Of a stretch of DNA of 64,000 nt, positions 1 through 16,139 are shown one piece after another. The position numbers and the translations under genes are program-made. Numbering within the stretch: position 1 is the first letter of the stretch; the number at the start of each line of letters is the position of its first letter. The notes beneath the pieces were generated by a model. That model made no database searches, had not been told where the DNA came from, and saw only the letters and a program-made list of their open reading frames with translations. This DNA comes from Protonemura montana (Eukaryota; Arthropoda; Insecta; Plecoptera; Nemouridae): contig OX387602.1 of the NCBI GenBank assembly GCA_947568835.1, positions 6,542,570 through 6,606,569 of the forward strand, read 5' to 3'.

Positions 1-84
1 AAAACCATGCTTACCACTTTGACAGATTGAAATTTCATAAATGCTCATCAGCTGCTTACCGTCGATCGTCATCCATCGTGGAAA

Positions 85-537
85 ATGGCGTCGATCGTGC
101 GACTGGGACAGTCTCCAGTCTTTCAACGTATAATTTCCCTACACGCTCGGAATCAGTTGCGTACTATATCAACATCTGGAAAAAAGCGAGAGACAGCCAC
201 AGTCGCAGAACCTATAGAAAAATGTAAGACAGAGACTAGCGCAGTGAAGAAAAATTGGGTTAGCTATGGGTTCGACTTCAAAGACGAAGCTAGCGACTTG
301 AATGCTATGCATCAAACCTTTTTCTTCTCTGTAACGTTATGTCTTGTATTCGGTGGGTTTCTCTGGGCATATCTGCCCGACTACGGAATGAGGGATTGGG
401 CTCAACGAGAAGGGTACCTGGAACTTCGAAGAAGAGAACAGCAAGGAATCATACCAATTGACGGAAACCTCATTCCTGCGGACAAGATTATACTACCTGC
501 GGAAGAAGACCTGGGCGATACAGAAATCATTATTTAG
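85..537 (+). CDS. NDUFB11: NADH dehydrogenase 1 beta subcomplex subunit 11 (complex I ESSS subunit), single exon
   Basis: This is an accessory subunit of respiratory complex I in the mitochondrial inner membrane. It helps assemble the membrane arm and is not catalytic. The 150-residue ORF is close to the usual family length (about 150). Residues 1-34 are basic and hydroxyl-rich, as expected for a mitochondrial presequence. Residues 78-98 form one transmembrane helix (FFFSVTLCLVFGGFLWAYLP). The following YGMRDWAQREGYLELRRRE segment is typical of the family, and the tail is acidic. The start was chosen because its context (gaaaATGGCG) is good and it begins the presequence; an upstream ATG at 27 opens another frame. 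No intron is needed. An AATAAA lies about 280 bases after the stop. The neighbour GORASP converges on it. Confidence 0.93.
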   Translation: MASIVRLGQSPVFQRIISLHARNQLRTISTSGKKRETATVAEPIEKCKTETSAVKKNWVSYGFDFKDEASDLNAMHQTFFFSVTLCLVFGGFLWAYLPDYGMRDWAQREGYLELRRREQQGIIPIDGNLIPADKIILPAEEDLGDTEIII

Positions 538-818
538 GTGTTATTCTGTGCAATTTCGTAGAATAAGCTAAAATTTTAATGTTTCTTTAATTGTTGTAAG
601 ATAATAACTTTCTTGTAGCTTTTGTGCAAAATATCACAAATTATTCACATTTTATTTTCTTCATTGACATCACTAGAAAATTAGGTACTACGGAGAACTG
701 TATTGTGTATTAATAATGGCTTACTGCAATTACTACTTATCTTAGATCAAAGATTGAAACAAAAATTGCATATACAAGATATTTATAACCAAACTCAGTT
801 ATACAATAATATAATTTG

Positions 819-824
819 AATAAA
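819..824 (+). promoter_or_regulatory. Polyadenylation signal AATAAA for NDUFB11
   Basis: An AATAAA hexamer lies downstream of the NDUFB11 stop and just before the convergent GORASP stop. On the other strand the nearest AATAAA (complement of 651-656) lies inside the NDUFB11 3' UTR, so the two transcripts probably overlap tail to tail. This rests on motif position only. Confidence 0.5.
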
Positions 825-907
825 GCCATTGTAAAGTGTAAATAGATTAAATCAATTGGTTAAAATAATTTCCAATTAACTTCTCCCTCCTTGTAGACTC
901 GATATTT

Positions 908-2793
908 TTACTGGTTTGCAGGCACAGACATTGGGAATATTGGCGGTTGCTGAGGTTGCTGCTGTAGTTGTTGCACTGGTTGGTACTGCGGTTGCTGCGG
1001 ATATTGCGTTTGAGGCTGATGTTGATATTGTGGTTGCTGATGCTGATAAGGTGATTGCTCCTGTTGGTATTGTGGCTGCTCTTGTTGATACTGCGGCTGC
1101 TGTGGGTAGTGCTGGTGTGGCTGCGGATGATATTGCTGGCCTCCGTAGCCTGCGGGTGCCGCTCCCATCTCCGACTGTAAGGCTTCATATGTAGCAAACG
1201 GCAGAGTAGCGCTGACTGTGATTGGCGGCATTCCTGGCAATGAAATCGGTGTAGTGACCGGCATTCCTGGTATTTGGAATCCTGGAAAAATCATTTTTAA
1301 ATTAGCGTATATTACCAACTCGCAGTCTTAACTTACTGATGAACGTTAGCAGCAAGGCAAATTGTTTGATATTGCCATCTAAAATAAGTCTGGATTTTTT
1401 TCTTTTGACAAAGTAATCTGTATAAGAACATTTTGGTTATCTTAAATCAGTCATTACCTGCTTGGATATAAACCCATCTAAACTACAGATTCAGTTTCCT
1501 ACAAGCGCACCTGACGTCATCGTAGTTGCCATGGTTGAGAAAGCAGGTACTACACCACTGGCAGCAGAAATCGTCTCCACACCACTACGAGGAGGCAAAC
1601 TCGCAAACAGATGCTCAGACGTTGCCGAGAAACCGGTTGTTGTGGAACCGCCAACCACAGCTGGATGAGGCTGTTGTATCGGATGGCCAGACAAGTTCAA
1701 GTTGCCCATTGTCGTAGGCAGATCATTTTTCTGCTCTTCAGACGTCACAACATCAGGCGTCAACGCCTTTTGAGGCACAGGCAGGTTAGGTGCAGGTACA
1801 TTTGGAATCTTTGCAACAGGTTTAGTCGTAGGAGTTGACTGAGGTATGCCTCGAATTGGAATTCGATGAAGATAACCATAACCGATGCCACAACCCAGAC
1901 TGCCTTCTCCACCCCACGATGAGTTTGGTGTGATTGAAACCTCTCGGCACGAGTCTTCGTCAGTGTTGTAGACGTAAAGCTTAAGAGGACGAGCTTCGTG
2001 TGCCTCGATCAGTGTGTAAAGATCTTCACTCTCATGAAGAATCGAATCAGCTCCGATTATGTAGTCGTTGAAAGAACGGAGGCCTGCTAATTCAGCAGGT
2101 GAAGATGGATGGACTTCCTGGAAGTTACAGTTGAAGTGATGAACTGTGTAAGTAGGAAGTTAGGTGGGGAGGTGTCACAAAGCATTGCTAATGTCTATGT
2201 TACCAAAAATAATTTTGTGCAGACCCAGTGCCAGATGTAGGCTTTGAATAGATTAGGCATCCTAATAACAATCCACAATTAAAAATTGACCGATATGGTA
2301 AATAGGACTCGTTTACTTACAAGAACATGCCAAACATTTTCATTGGCGCCTTCAAATGAGCAGAACCGGATGCTGACACCCAATAAACCCTGACCTCCCC
2401 AAGAAGTACTGGGAACAATAGAGACTTCCCTCACCGATTGGGTTTTACTACTATAAACCATCATTTTCACATTTTTGTCGATGCCTGCTTTCAAAAGGTC
2501 TTTCAGCGTGTCGTTGTCCTGATCTAGTCTCGTACTCTCGATCGCAACAACGAAATCGAAAAATGCTTCGAGACCTGCCTTTTGACCAGGTGACCCATCT
2601 TGTACCTGTAAAAGCATTGAAGAGTGTGATATGTATTAATATAATATGATATTTGGCCAGCCGGCAGTAGCGGGTTTTGTTATCACGTAGTGTCAGATCA
2701 TATTAACGAGTGGGAAGGTTAGTAACTTACACGCAGTACGTGATAGCCTTCCGTACCGCCGCCCGGAATCTCAACACTATGCGATCCTCCCAT
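908..2793 (-). CDS. GORASP2: Golgi reassembly-stacking protein (GRASP55/65 family), 4 exons
   Basis: This is a peripheral Golgi membrane protein that tethers cisternae through paired PDZ-like GRASP domains. Model: complement join(908..1281, 1511..2117, 2321..2605, 2731..2793), 442 aa; human GORASP2 is about 450. It starts [20 protein letters not shown], with Gly2 as the N-myristoylation site. PDZ1 spans about residues 20-105, including [19 protein letters not shown]2 spans about 106-205, including [14 protein letters not shown] and [20 protein letters not shown]. The C-terminal half is Pro/Ser/Thr-rich and ends in Gln/Tyr/Pro repeats (QYQQEQP-type), as in the regulated tail of the family. The exon 3 donor (CAG|GTGCGC) was chosen because it is the one that keeps frame with the last exon. 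A 25-base microexon near 1460-1480 is possible but unsupported. Confidence 0.9.
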
Positions 2794-5180
2794 TTCGAAT
2801 AATAGCGTTTATTTTTTTGCAACTTAGCTCAGATAAAACACGATCGAATATTATAATTTCATGACAGGTACATTCAACCAGACGACGTGGCTACGCCAAC
2901 AAGCAGTCGATGAATGACAGAAATATAACTCCAGAATGTTCCACTTGTCACGAGAGCAGCACCAGCAGCACCTGTAAACTATAACTTAAAAAAAAAAACA
3001 TCTTACCTAAATATTTTTGGTATTTTCCTTACTGCATTCCAATTACTTGATATTTTATATCGAAGCGCTGGAAGAGCAATTACATTTTTCAAAACAAGGC
3101 AATATTTCAACTATCTAACTAAGTCTAATTATAATAGTTAATTGTAAGACATTTTTTTGTTAATATGCTTAATAAAATCTGCATAGGGGTTCGATGCTAA
3201 CAAAAAAGCTGTGGACATTTCAGATATTTTCTTCCAAAGAGATATATAACCCGAGATTTGGTAACTGCGTTACATTTCCAGACAGGCCGCAAAATTAGAG
3301 AGACGGGAAAAATGTACAGATAGATAGAGTTGGGTGTACCCCAACTATATGAGTAGACCATGAAGAACAAATGGAAATAGTGAAAATTAATCTTTAATCC
3401 AACCATATGAAATAACAGAAGAAATAGAATTACGAAAAGAAGCTGGAAGAAATTGGATTACTAATTTAGGTGTAGTTCCTTGCACACAAAAAATTAAGTG
3501 CTGCAGAAAAGATCATTAGGGTTTAAAACATCGTAAAGAACATTCTAAAATTGTCTGCAGTGCAGTTAGTCACTTGAGACTGAAAGGATGTGGTTTTCTT
3601 CTCAGGGTGTGGACATTTAAAATATGTATCAGGTAGATATTGGATAATATTAAATTTTATTATGAACATGTATTTGTTATTATGTATTATGCACAAATAA
3701 GTTATTGAAAGTGTGCACACCATGGTATTCAATAGTCTTAACATACTATTCACTACTAATATCTCATTGAAAAATCTAAATAAAAATATCTTTAGTGAAT
3801 CAAATCTTCATTTCAGCTACCCATTCACGTCTATAGCATAACAAGATAAACTAAAACAAGAGGACTTAAAAGCTATTTATAATAATAGCCTAGAACCTAT
3901 GCTAAGTATTTTGTAAATATTGTTTAACAAATAATCATCGACTGAAACGTTGCTTGCGGTCAAATGAGTTACAGCACTGAATCACATAATAATATCTTAT
4001 TTATCTACATGAAATTCAGTTCGGTACAAACAATCGACCGAATAAGGACTTATCAAATATTTATTATAGACCTAGTAAATGATTGCTTTGTAAAGGTAGT
4101 TCATCTCTGCTGGATAGTTTAGATATTTATGCTGTCACAGAAGCGTGTTCATCCTTGCTGATATGCTAGCCAGTGTCTTTGACACCTCTCAGGACCGTCG
4201 TCGTTTCTAATCGTAACTCAATAACAATGATTTGCCGCGTACGCTCTTGTGGACGTGTCAGCAGACGCAAGGTGAAGTATCTACATTCCGCTAAAATTAA
4301 CGCTAGCTCAGCTAACATGAAAAAATGAATACCAAAAACTGGTGTCCTGTTGTATTATTTACATAATTAATTATTGAAGCAAAGGGATCAGCAAGTTTCC
4401 CAATCATTCAGTCCCAGTATTTTAGGCCATGGCAAACCTTGAACACTTTCGGTCATTGCTAATTTACGGTACGCAAACATACAACAAATCCTGGCGTGAA
4501 AAATTCAACTACTATTGGTTAAAAATATTACAGAAGCTATGAACAACACGTCCCTTGTCAAACAAATTGCTTCGAATTGGTGCTATATTGAAACCTACGC
4601 CTGAAAAAGGAAAACATTTGTTATTATTGTCCAGTAAAAACAGAATGGGCTCTGGCAACATGTGGAGAAGGAACAGCCCCTTGAAGATACAATCAAACCT
4701 CTACTTCTTCTCGAGAGCAAATTGGAAATAACAAAATTAACCTTCACCTGAATAAAGGATGAAGTCAACACTGTAGAAATAACTAATGATCTATGCATCT
4801 ATGAATCTATGGGGAATGATTCTTACTAAGGGTCCGAATCAGAATATACATATTTCCAGCCCATGGGTCTAACAACAAATGATAAATTTATCACTGAAAG
4901 GAAAAAGGGGAAAGAGAAAAGAAAGAAACACAAAATACTGGGCAGAAGTGGCAATTGCAAGAGATTAAGAGAAGCACTGTGTTTCAGCTTATTGTATTTG
5001 AGTGAGACAGATGTTGAAAGTTATGGAGTCGGATTCGGTGTGGAGAGTGATGATCTGTTCCGATTTCCTGGATTTGAACGGTTTGCCAGAAGCTTTTTTT
5101 TTGGTTGGGAGTGGACTGGATGATAGAATCTAGATGTCAAGGACTGTCTACAACCTAGAAAGAAAGGCAACTGATACTCA
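2794..5180. other. Intergenic region between GORASP and S6K, no gene recognised
   Basis: The first 100-150 bases hold the GORASP 5' UTR and promoter. The rest is AT-rich with short meaningless ORFs and probably contains the S6K 3' UTR. A candidate S6K poly(A) signal (complement TTTATT) lies near 4056. I see no RNA gene or repeat that I can name. Confidence 0.6.
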
Positions 5181-9355
<4,175 letters not shown>

Positions 9356-9996
9356 CGTTGCCTAGGAATAGGATGTCACATGGATAACCAGACTTCACTA
9401 GCCACAAAGTATAAAAAATTAAATGCTAGTGAGAAACACGATCGAAAGAACTTCTAAATGAGCCAGAGCTCACCAAATTATTTTTCACAATCAGCCTATT
9501 CAACAAAAATTCCCTGAATAGGCCACCTGCTTCATGTGTGGAAATGAATGGTCGCAGTCGCACTCGGTCGCACTGAATGGTTGGTGGTTGTGAAAGTTGT
9601 CGCTCTGCTGCTAGTGCAGTGCAGTCGGTAATCAAAGTTCAAGTTTGAATTTGTTTATTTCTTTCAGAAATATGATTTGCTGACCATATAAAAATACGAA
9701 GACATGAAAAGATACCATTGGGGTTTATAAAAATTACCAATTATTACGGGAAGGAATTTTGTTAGTCATTTTATGTAGGGCAAGGTAATCACCTACCTAG
9801 AAAACCCAAGAATCAGCCAATGAGAACACGGTAAACTTGCTGTGCCGCGCCACACCGCCTTGTGTGGACTTTACAAGCGAACACTAAACAGCTGTTTTCA
9901 AATTTTATCTAAAAAACGCGGGTCTGTGCGACATTAGAATATTTTCTTTCTAATATTTTTATCTATGCTATTTTTTTGCTAAATATTGATTTCTCG
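9356..9996. promoter_or_regulatory. Shared divergent promoter region of S6K and RPAIN
   Basis: The two start codons are about 640 bases apart on opposite strands, so the 5' UTRs and promoters of both genes must share this stretch. I see no clear TATA box at a suitable distance. Identification rests on gene layout only. Confidence 0.55.
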
Positions 9997-11128
9997 ATGG
10001 AACTTATACAAAAAGTTCCCAACAACGTGCTCAAAAACAGAAATGCGGTTCTCAAATTACGGAAACGATCCCCACAATTGAGAGAAATTCATCGTGAGGT
10101 AAGTTTTGGGTTATCACCTGCTGCGTAACCACTGAATGTCAAAAATCACAATACTATAAACATAGCATGTGGAATAAGTTGGAACCCAAAATAGGTCAGT
10201 TTGGCATTTGGAATATTCAAAATTTTATGACTGCACCAATAAAGGAGGTCACAATGTCATTGCAATGGAATGCATTCACAGACAATTTACCCGTTTCTCC
10301 TGAAGCGTGCATTGAAAATGTGCTGGGTATGCAGCGTAACCTTGGTGGGTGTGCGACGCATACCTACCAAGTTAACCAAGGAGTTTTCAAAACAAAGCCG
10401 GAGAATATCATTTAACTACCAGTGGTTTGTTAGTCAGTTAGACCGGCATTTTAAAGATGGAAGCATACCCACTTCCTTCTCCACTACATGTCCCTGCTAC
10501 CACCACAGATGAGATCCTTATTCTGTGCTACCACCTTCCTACCTTGTCCACCCATAGAATTTGGAGTTTGATGCTGTTTGTGTTTCAGAGGTTCAAATGC
10601 AGGCTGAAAGAAAATCGTGGAGAATTCATGAACCGATTACGACATATGACCCGCGAAGAAGTACAACAGACTCTTAAAATAGAAGAAAAAATTATTTGGA
10701 ATGAAATGGAACATGATGGAATTGGCTGTGCCGCAGCACCAATGCCAGAGAGTGCAAATGAAAGTTCTGAGTTGGATTCTGAACTAGAGTGGTGGTTAAT
10801 GCAGATGTACGAAGAATATATGTCTGAAGATGAAAAGTTGATCAATTCATTTTTGGACGAAAACTACCCAAAAGAACTTCTTTGCATGATCTGCGAGTCT
10901 GGAAAACTAATTTATTCTAGTGATGGTTCTGCAATCATATGTAATAATCACAAATGTGATACACAATTGCCTGCTTCTTTGAAAATTGAAGAATTGGTTG
11001 ACCTCCTTCAGGCAATAATGGAATGGCATAATGCATCTTGTGACTGGACTATCTATAAATCTGTGCAAAACACCCAATGGCTAGAATTACTTTGTGCTAA
11101 ATGCAACTATAGAACGATCATAAAATAA
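9997..11128 (+). CDS. RPAIN: RPA-interacting protein (nuclear import carrier of replication protein A), 2 exons
   Basis: RPAIN/RIP proteins bind RPA and carry it into the nucleus. Model: join(9997..10098, 10589..11128), 213 aa; human RPAIN is 219. The splice HRE|RFKCRLKENR is in frame with a GTAAGT donor and a TTTCAG acceptor. An N-terminal basic segment (about residues 15-45) matches the family's import-associated region. The middle is acidic (about 90-125). The C-terminus carries the RIP zinc-finger pattern: CMIC (133/136), CNNHKC (152-157), a His/Cys pair (182/185) and CAKC (203/206). The start is the first ATG before the spliced basic segment. An AATAAA follows at about 11332. The N-terminal exon is weakly conserved, so it is less certain than the second. 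Confidence 0.85.
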
Positions 11129-11331
11129 CTTGTGGTACAGTTAGTTTTCTTTGCTAAGCAACAATTTTTTCGTCTTTTTTTTTTATAAAACTTGCTTAAG
11201 TTGATAGTTTTCAATTTTATCTATTGGTACTGTAAATAATTTACTTTGTTTGCTTGCATGAAGCTCCCATTTTCTTTAAATGTTCAATGTTAATTAATGA
11301 TCAAGTAACTAGCTACAATGCTGTGTTGCCT

Positions 11332-11337
11332 AATAAA
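11332..11337 (+). promoter_or_regulatory. Polyadenylation signal AATAAA for RPAIN
   Basis: AATAAATAAATG lies about 200 bases after the stop codon, in a suitable position for the RPAIN transcript. Confidence 0.6.
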
Positions 11338-11727
11338 TAAATGTATACATCTTTGAGTTGAAGGTTGTTTATTTTGTTAGGAATGGCAGTTTTTATAGCT
11401 AAGAGGATTCACTTCTAAAAGTTTCAAATGACCAAATACTATATTTCTATATGCCATCTGCTTACCGTACGGTTTTAATATTTTTCTCAACTTGGGGTAT
11501 AATTTCACTAACAGCTAGTACGTCTTGCTGAATTGGGAGGTTTTATGGCAAAGTTGATTCTCTCTACTCCAATTTTTGTTTAAATATTTGAACCTAACAG
11601 AATAGGGGTTACATTAAACTATAATTTAGAGATCAAAGTAAGTAAGTCCCAAGCATATGTTGTTTCTATTTATATGGTTAGAAATATTCCTTTTAAAACA
11701 AACACAATGCAAGAAACCCTTTCTTTT

Positions 11728-11897
11728 TTTATTATTATAAACACTACTACACTCAACGCTACTACCGTCTCAAAAATGGATGCCCAAACGGGGCATCAAT
11801 TTGCAAACAACCCCGGTTCGGGCATACATTTTTGAGACGGTAGTAGAGTTAATAGTGTTCCTGCGCATTGCAAGCGTTTACAATTAAAATGAGATTT
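11728..11897. repeat. Snap-back tRNA-derived repeat, copy 1
   Basis: Two long arms face each other. GTCTCAAAAATGGATGCCC on the left pairs with GGGCATACATTTTTGAGAC on the right, extending outward through CTACTACC/GGTAGTAG, with a short loop. Next to it is CGCATTGCAAGCGTTTACAAT, a block also present in the copies at 16512, 32211 and 36474. The loop side keeps part of the T-arm-like CCCCGGTTCGGGC. This is a non-coding element lying between genes. Confidence 0.7.
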
Positions 11898-11957
11898 CAA
11901 ACGTTTCTTTCTTATTAATTATTTGTAGGCTACAATTTTTAGTTGGCAATATTCAAA

Positions 11958-12450
11958 ATATCAGTGTCTTGAAGAGGTTACTGTCCTGGTTAAAAGGTTG
12001 TATTGTCCCCATCTTCTTTTTCTGGGGGTTGATAAAAACTGTTTCAGAAACTAAAAAAATCTCGTATAGTGCACATTCTTCTGGAAATCCTCTTAAAAAA
12101 GGTATATAAAAACTGGTCAAGGGTTTTTTAATAAGGACAAGGGTCTAATCAGGGAGAGTTTTTAAAATGGTTGGCTCAAGTATTTTTTTATATGTAGTTT
12201 GGTAGTGTCAACAGATTGAAGAAATTTGGGATCTTCAGCTGCTACAAAAACAAATTTTTTTTCTTCTGAAAAACACCGGAAAAATTCCTCATGCTCTTTT
12301 ACAACGCTTGTAACAATAAGACGTAACAATATTTTTTATTTTCAAAGCGTCAATCTGTTGTCAAAAATGTGATGAGTCGCGATCGGAAAAGTGGTTTGGC
12401 TGATAGTTCTATCCAGTAATCCTAGATATATGCCTGATTAAGCACCCGAT
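11958..12450. repeat. Unclassified dispersed repeat, copy 2 (intergenic)
   Basis: This is the second copy of the roughly 500-base repeat at 6341-6860, in the same orientation, with similar length and block order. It starts near CTTGAAGAGGTTACTGT and ends near CCAGTAATCCTAGATATATG. It has no ORF. Confidence 0.65.
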
Positions 12451-13099
12451 GAAATCGGCCAGTTGAAGTGGCCAACAGGGGTTTTTTTAAATGATCAGAT
12501 TTTAAAATCATACTGAATATATTGATAAGCTAAATCATATACTTTAAGCTTTTTACATTTTTTCCTTTTGATATTATTATTTTGTGACTGACTAAAAAAA
12601 TGTTACGGTTTTTTTCCCACGTGACTAACGTATTTCATCTAAATTGGTCAAATAGATGTTTAGATAAGCATTGCAAGTGAAGCAAAGACTCAGGGCGTAA
12701 ACAATGTGGTAATAGAGGTGCGTTCCAATAAGGTAGATGCTTCTCGATTGGACGAGAAGGGCGGTTCCATAGGCATACAGTGCGATCTTCGAGAATCACT
12801 CTAACGACTTCACCCAAACATGAGCTAGTCATTTCAATGGATCAAAATTTGATTTTAACTAGCAACCGGCTACACAAATACTTCTCTCAAAACAAACGTT
12901 GGTCCAGTCTGCAACTGACAATTCAAAAGACACCCTATTTTTCAATCGCTGAATGCAGCTAAAGAATTGGAGCCACAAAAACTATAGGTTCATCTATGGA
13001 TTCAATTTCATTGTCCTTATTATGGCTATAAACAGTGATGCATTTGTAAAATGTTTAGTGGGAGTACGCAAAAATGACCCATTTTTTGTGTCGGTGGGT

Positions 13100-13119
13100 G
13101 GGGGGGGGGGGGGGGGGGG
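13100..13119 (+). repeat. Uninterrupted run of 20 G
   Basis: A poly-G tract is followed by AGGGAGGAG. It is either a genuine G-quadruplex-prone tract or a place where read length is unreliable. Confidence 0.85.
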
Positions 13120-13470
13120 AGGGAGGAGACCCAACGCGAATGCACCGGAAGAGTGGGAAATAGGGGGCTTCGGGCGCAGCTCAAGTGAATTTTTATTCTA
13201 AGGTTTCTTTTGGAGTCAATCTACTAGTTTACGATGAAATTGGGCTTGGAATGACATGGTCAGAACTGCATTTTTAATTACGTAATGATTTTGAGAAAAT
13301 TAAATTAATTCCCCCCTCTCATGTCTACACCTTCCCACATTGTTGCAGTCTTTAGATTTGGTGGGGATTGGGGAATTTGGTAAAAGAAAGTCGATCATTT
13401 TAGTCGAATACTGGTTTTAATTTTTGTTGAAACTATTCATAGATACGCGCGTACTTTCGCGTTGAGGAGA

Positions 13471-13629
13471 TTACATCAGTTTCCACAGTGACTCTTTTTC
13501 ATTGGGCTTCTTGCTGCTGCGTGATGCGACGTTGGTGGTGTCTTCAACTTCCCCCAAACCAAATTTTGGTTTTTTAGGAGGAGCAAGGCCCCAAAGGGAA
13601 TGCAAATCCACTTGCTTCCTCTTCTGCAT
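13471..13629 (-). CDS. Unrecognised short ORF or terminal exon (52 codons from first Met)
   Basis: The frame stays open from 13677 to the TAA at 13471. From the first Met it reads MQKRKQVDLHSLWGLAPP, then a Lys/Pro stretch, and ends KESLWKLM. It is less repetitive and less AT-biased than its surroundings and looks like the basic C-terminus of a real protein. I do not recognise the family. No convincing splice acceptor lies upstream and a stop closes the frame at 13678-13680. It could therefore be a terminal exon, a retrocopy fragment or chance. QVDLHSLW resembles a degenerate PCNA-binding (PIP) box, which is only a suggestion. Confidence 0.3.
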   Translation of the reverse strand: MQKRKQVDLHSLWGLAPPKKPKFGLGEVEDTTNVASRSSKKPNEKESLWKLM

Positions 13630-14250
13630 CTTGAATTGAACTAACTCGTCCAGTGTGGCTCGTATGTGGCATTTTGGTTATTGTTTGTATTTTTGTCTTT
13701 CCTGCGAATTCTTATTATTTGAAGCGGGCTTGCTTCTGAGAGCTTGCACCGCCGTGCGACGCCGCGAAAGCGGCTACCGACTTCCCTTAGTGATAACAGT
13801 AATATGGTTCTAAATAACCCCTTTGTTGCGAGTCGCGACGCCGACATAGTTCCAGCCTACCTACTCTTAGTACGTTCGCATACAGTGGCATTCTTGGTAG
13901 GTTTATTTTTAAGTAAGTGGATTATTAGGAATGAATCCCTTAACTGGGATATTTTCGTCTTGAAAATAAAGAAGTGTACGATATTTTGAAATATCATAAT
14001 TTAATACTGCGTTCCCGTGCGTTCACCTGCCTTCCCTCAAAAATTCAAAGTGGGGGTACGGCCAAAAATAAAATGAATAGTGGTGGACTGCGTACAATCG
14101 CGTGTATTGACCAATACATCACTGGCTATAAATACTTTATTCTCAAATATATAATTTTCTGTAAAATCCTGAAATATCAATCTTAATTGAATGCCTTACT
14201 CTCTGCCCAGGAAAGACAGACAAATTGGATTGGATTTGTAAAATGGGAAA

Positions 14251-14597
14251 TTTACCAAACGGTTTGGTAAATCACCGAAGTTGAGCAACACTGCGCTGAG
14301 TCAGGTATTGGATGGATGACCATCATACACATGACCAGTTCTGTTCGGAAGAGAGGTTGGAGGGATGAATGGTAGCACAGCAACTTCATTCGCCTTGCTT
14401 ATCAATCTCTTGACAGCATGGATTTGTGGAGGAATCTTGCTGTTCGAGTTGTACCGTCCTTCAGAAGGGACGTATAGCTGGTGGTCCCCTCGGTATTCTT
14501 CGACAGGAGTAGGCTACGTTCCGGCACCGGGTTTCCCCTCCTCCCTTCTAGGCTAGGTTAGGATCATCATCATCCATTCAATCACTGACGCCACTAA
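14251..14597 (+). mobile_element. 5S-rRNA-derived SINE, copy 1
   Basis: The head ATCACCGAAGTTGAGCAAC followed by GGTATTGGATGGATGACC matches the internal promoter half of 5S rRNA. The body has the family blocks GTACCGTCCTTC, TGGTGGTCCCCT, TACGTTCCGGCACCGGGTTTC and CTAGGCTAGGTTAGG. It ends in CATCATCATC, then TCACTGACGCCA. The element is full length and intergenic, just beyond the probable 3' end of Mondo. Confidence 0.85.
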
Positions 14598-16139
14598 TGA
14601 CGTTAAACACCACAATCAATCATCGAAATGGAACATCAATCAGAATAGTTTTAAATCTCAAAAACATGTTTTTATTTTCATAAAACATAAAGTGTAAATA
14701 TAAAGAGCTATTTAAACAAGTCTCTATCAACCAAATAACAAAATGTTGTAATTAATTTTTATGTATAGTGATAGATAATATATGTAATTTTATTTACATC
14801 TCAAACGTAGGTTGTGAGTGATCATATATTATTTTACAAAGAAAAAACAATCCAATAAATGAAGTCTTTCAAACAGAGTTACTGCATAGTATCTTTGATA
14901 GAATGATATAAATTATTAACCAATTGTTCTCGATTAAAAAATATAAAAGTGGTAAAATATGTAAGTATTAACAACTAACATGCTAAATATCTATTGCATT
15001 GCAAGTGCAACAGTTGTGCATATGTTTACAAATACAAAGTACTACTGCAGCTGATTTTGGTGCAATGAGAAATTCCATTAATGTTATTCATGAACCAGTG
15101 CTATGAATGCTGACTTAGGTTTCAATTGTACAGTTCTGGCAAAAATGCCAAAAATTAATGGATTAAATTATGAGTAAATAAATGTTGTATTTTAATAGAT
15201 GAATGTGCAATAGCAACAATTGTGATTTTGATAGCTGAAGTACCTGTCTTATGGATATGATTTGAAATGAGTTGCATTAGAGGTTTGTTAATCCTGTTTT
15301 AAAGAGGACGATGAAAATCGGAACTAAATCACAAAATTTATTAATTGGTTTTTTTTTCTGTCAATTGGTATTCTGACAATTGGGTTGAGAACATAATTTC
15401 TGATGTGAAGGAAAGAAATGATGAGATAGAAGATGGAAGAATTTTCATGCGAAATTGCTGCAATGTTTGTGCCGGAGTACAAGACAGGCTTAAAAGCAGT
15501 AGCGCACAGCTTTAAATATGTACTTATTTTGTACTCTGATGAGAGCGTTTAAAAAATTTAAATTCATGTCAAAATAGTATCGACATGGCAAATGGCACTT
15601 GTATGTCATCATTTGTTCATATGTGGTACAGTCTACTTAAGTATTATTAGTTTGAAAAAGACCCTAGGTGGTATTTATTTTAAATTTTGCTTTAAGCAGT
15701 GCTGAAGTGAAGTTGAAAGAAGTGTTGTTTGGCTACTGTTCTATTTCTAAATTTGTATCTGCCGTATCAGTAATTTTGTACGTAATAGAGATGTGAAAAT
15801 ATGTTATTTGTTACAGTACCAAAGAAATGTTTTCAACACTGTCAATTAAAATGACTATTTAATGTTGCCATGTCTATATAACTGGTTCATAAAGACAGGC
15901 ATTTATAATATAAAACATCAATTAATAAGAACCTTCGGCTCCAAATATCATAATATGGCACTGAAGTAAAACGAACTGTTCGTCCAAAACACAAAAGGCT
16001 GCCAACTTACTGTAATTATGCGAGCAATTATAATTGCATGGATAAAACTAAATAAAGATATCGATAAACAAATAACCAGCAAAAAACTTAGCGTATCTCT
16101 TGGATTTGATTTGGTCGCGACGGCCAAGTGAACGCTATG
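14598..16139 (-). other. Probable 3' UTR and flank of Mondo
   Basis: AT-rich, without coding signal. A candidate poly(A) hexamer on the minus strand (complement of 14671-14676) would give Mondo a 3' UTR of about 1.45 kb, ending next to the 5S-type SINE. No other feature is seen. Confidence 0.4.

Noticed and set aside
916-1194. Ala/Val-rich plus-strand ORF
   Set aside because: It is the antisense of the Gln/Tyr-rich GORASP tail; low complexity explains the open frame.
1457-1490. A 25-base microexon in GORASP
   Set aside because: Plausible AG and GTAATG edges exist, but the four-exon model already joins in frame and gives the expected length.
4863-5123. Lys-rich plus-strand ORF of 86 codons
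   Set aside because: No similarity to a known domain, no splice context, and an AT-rich composition like its surroundings. It is probably chance.
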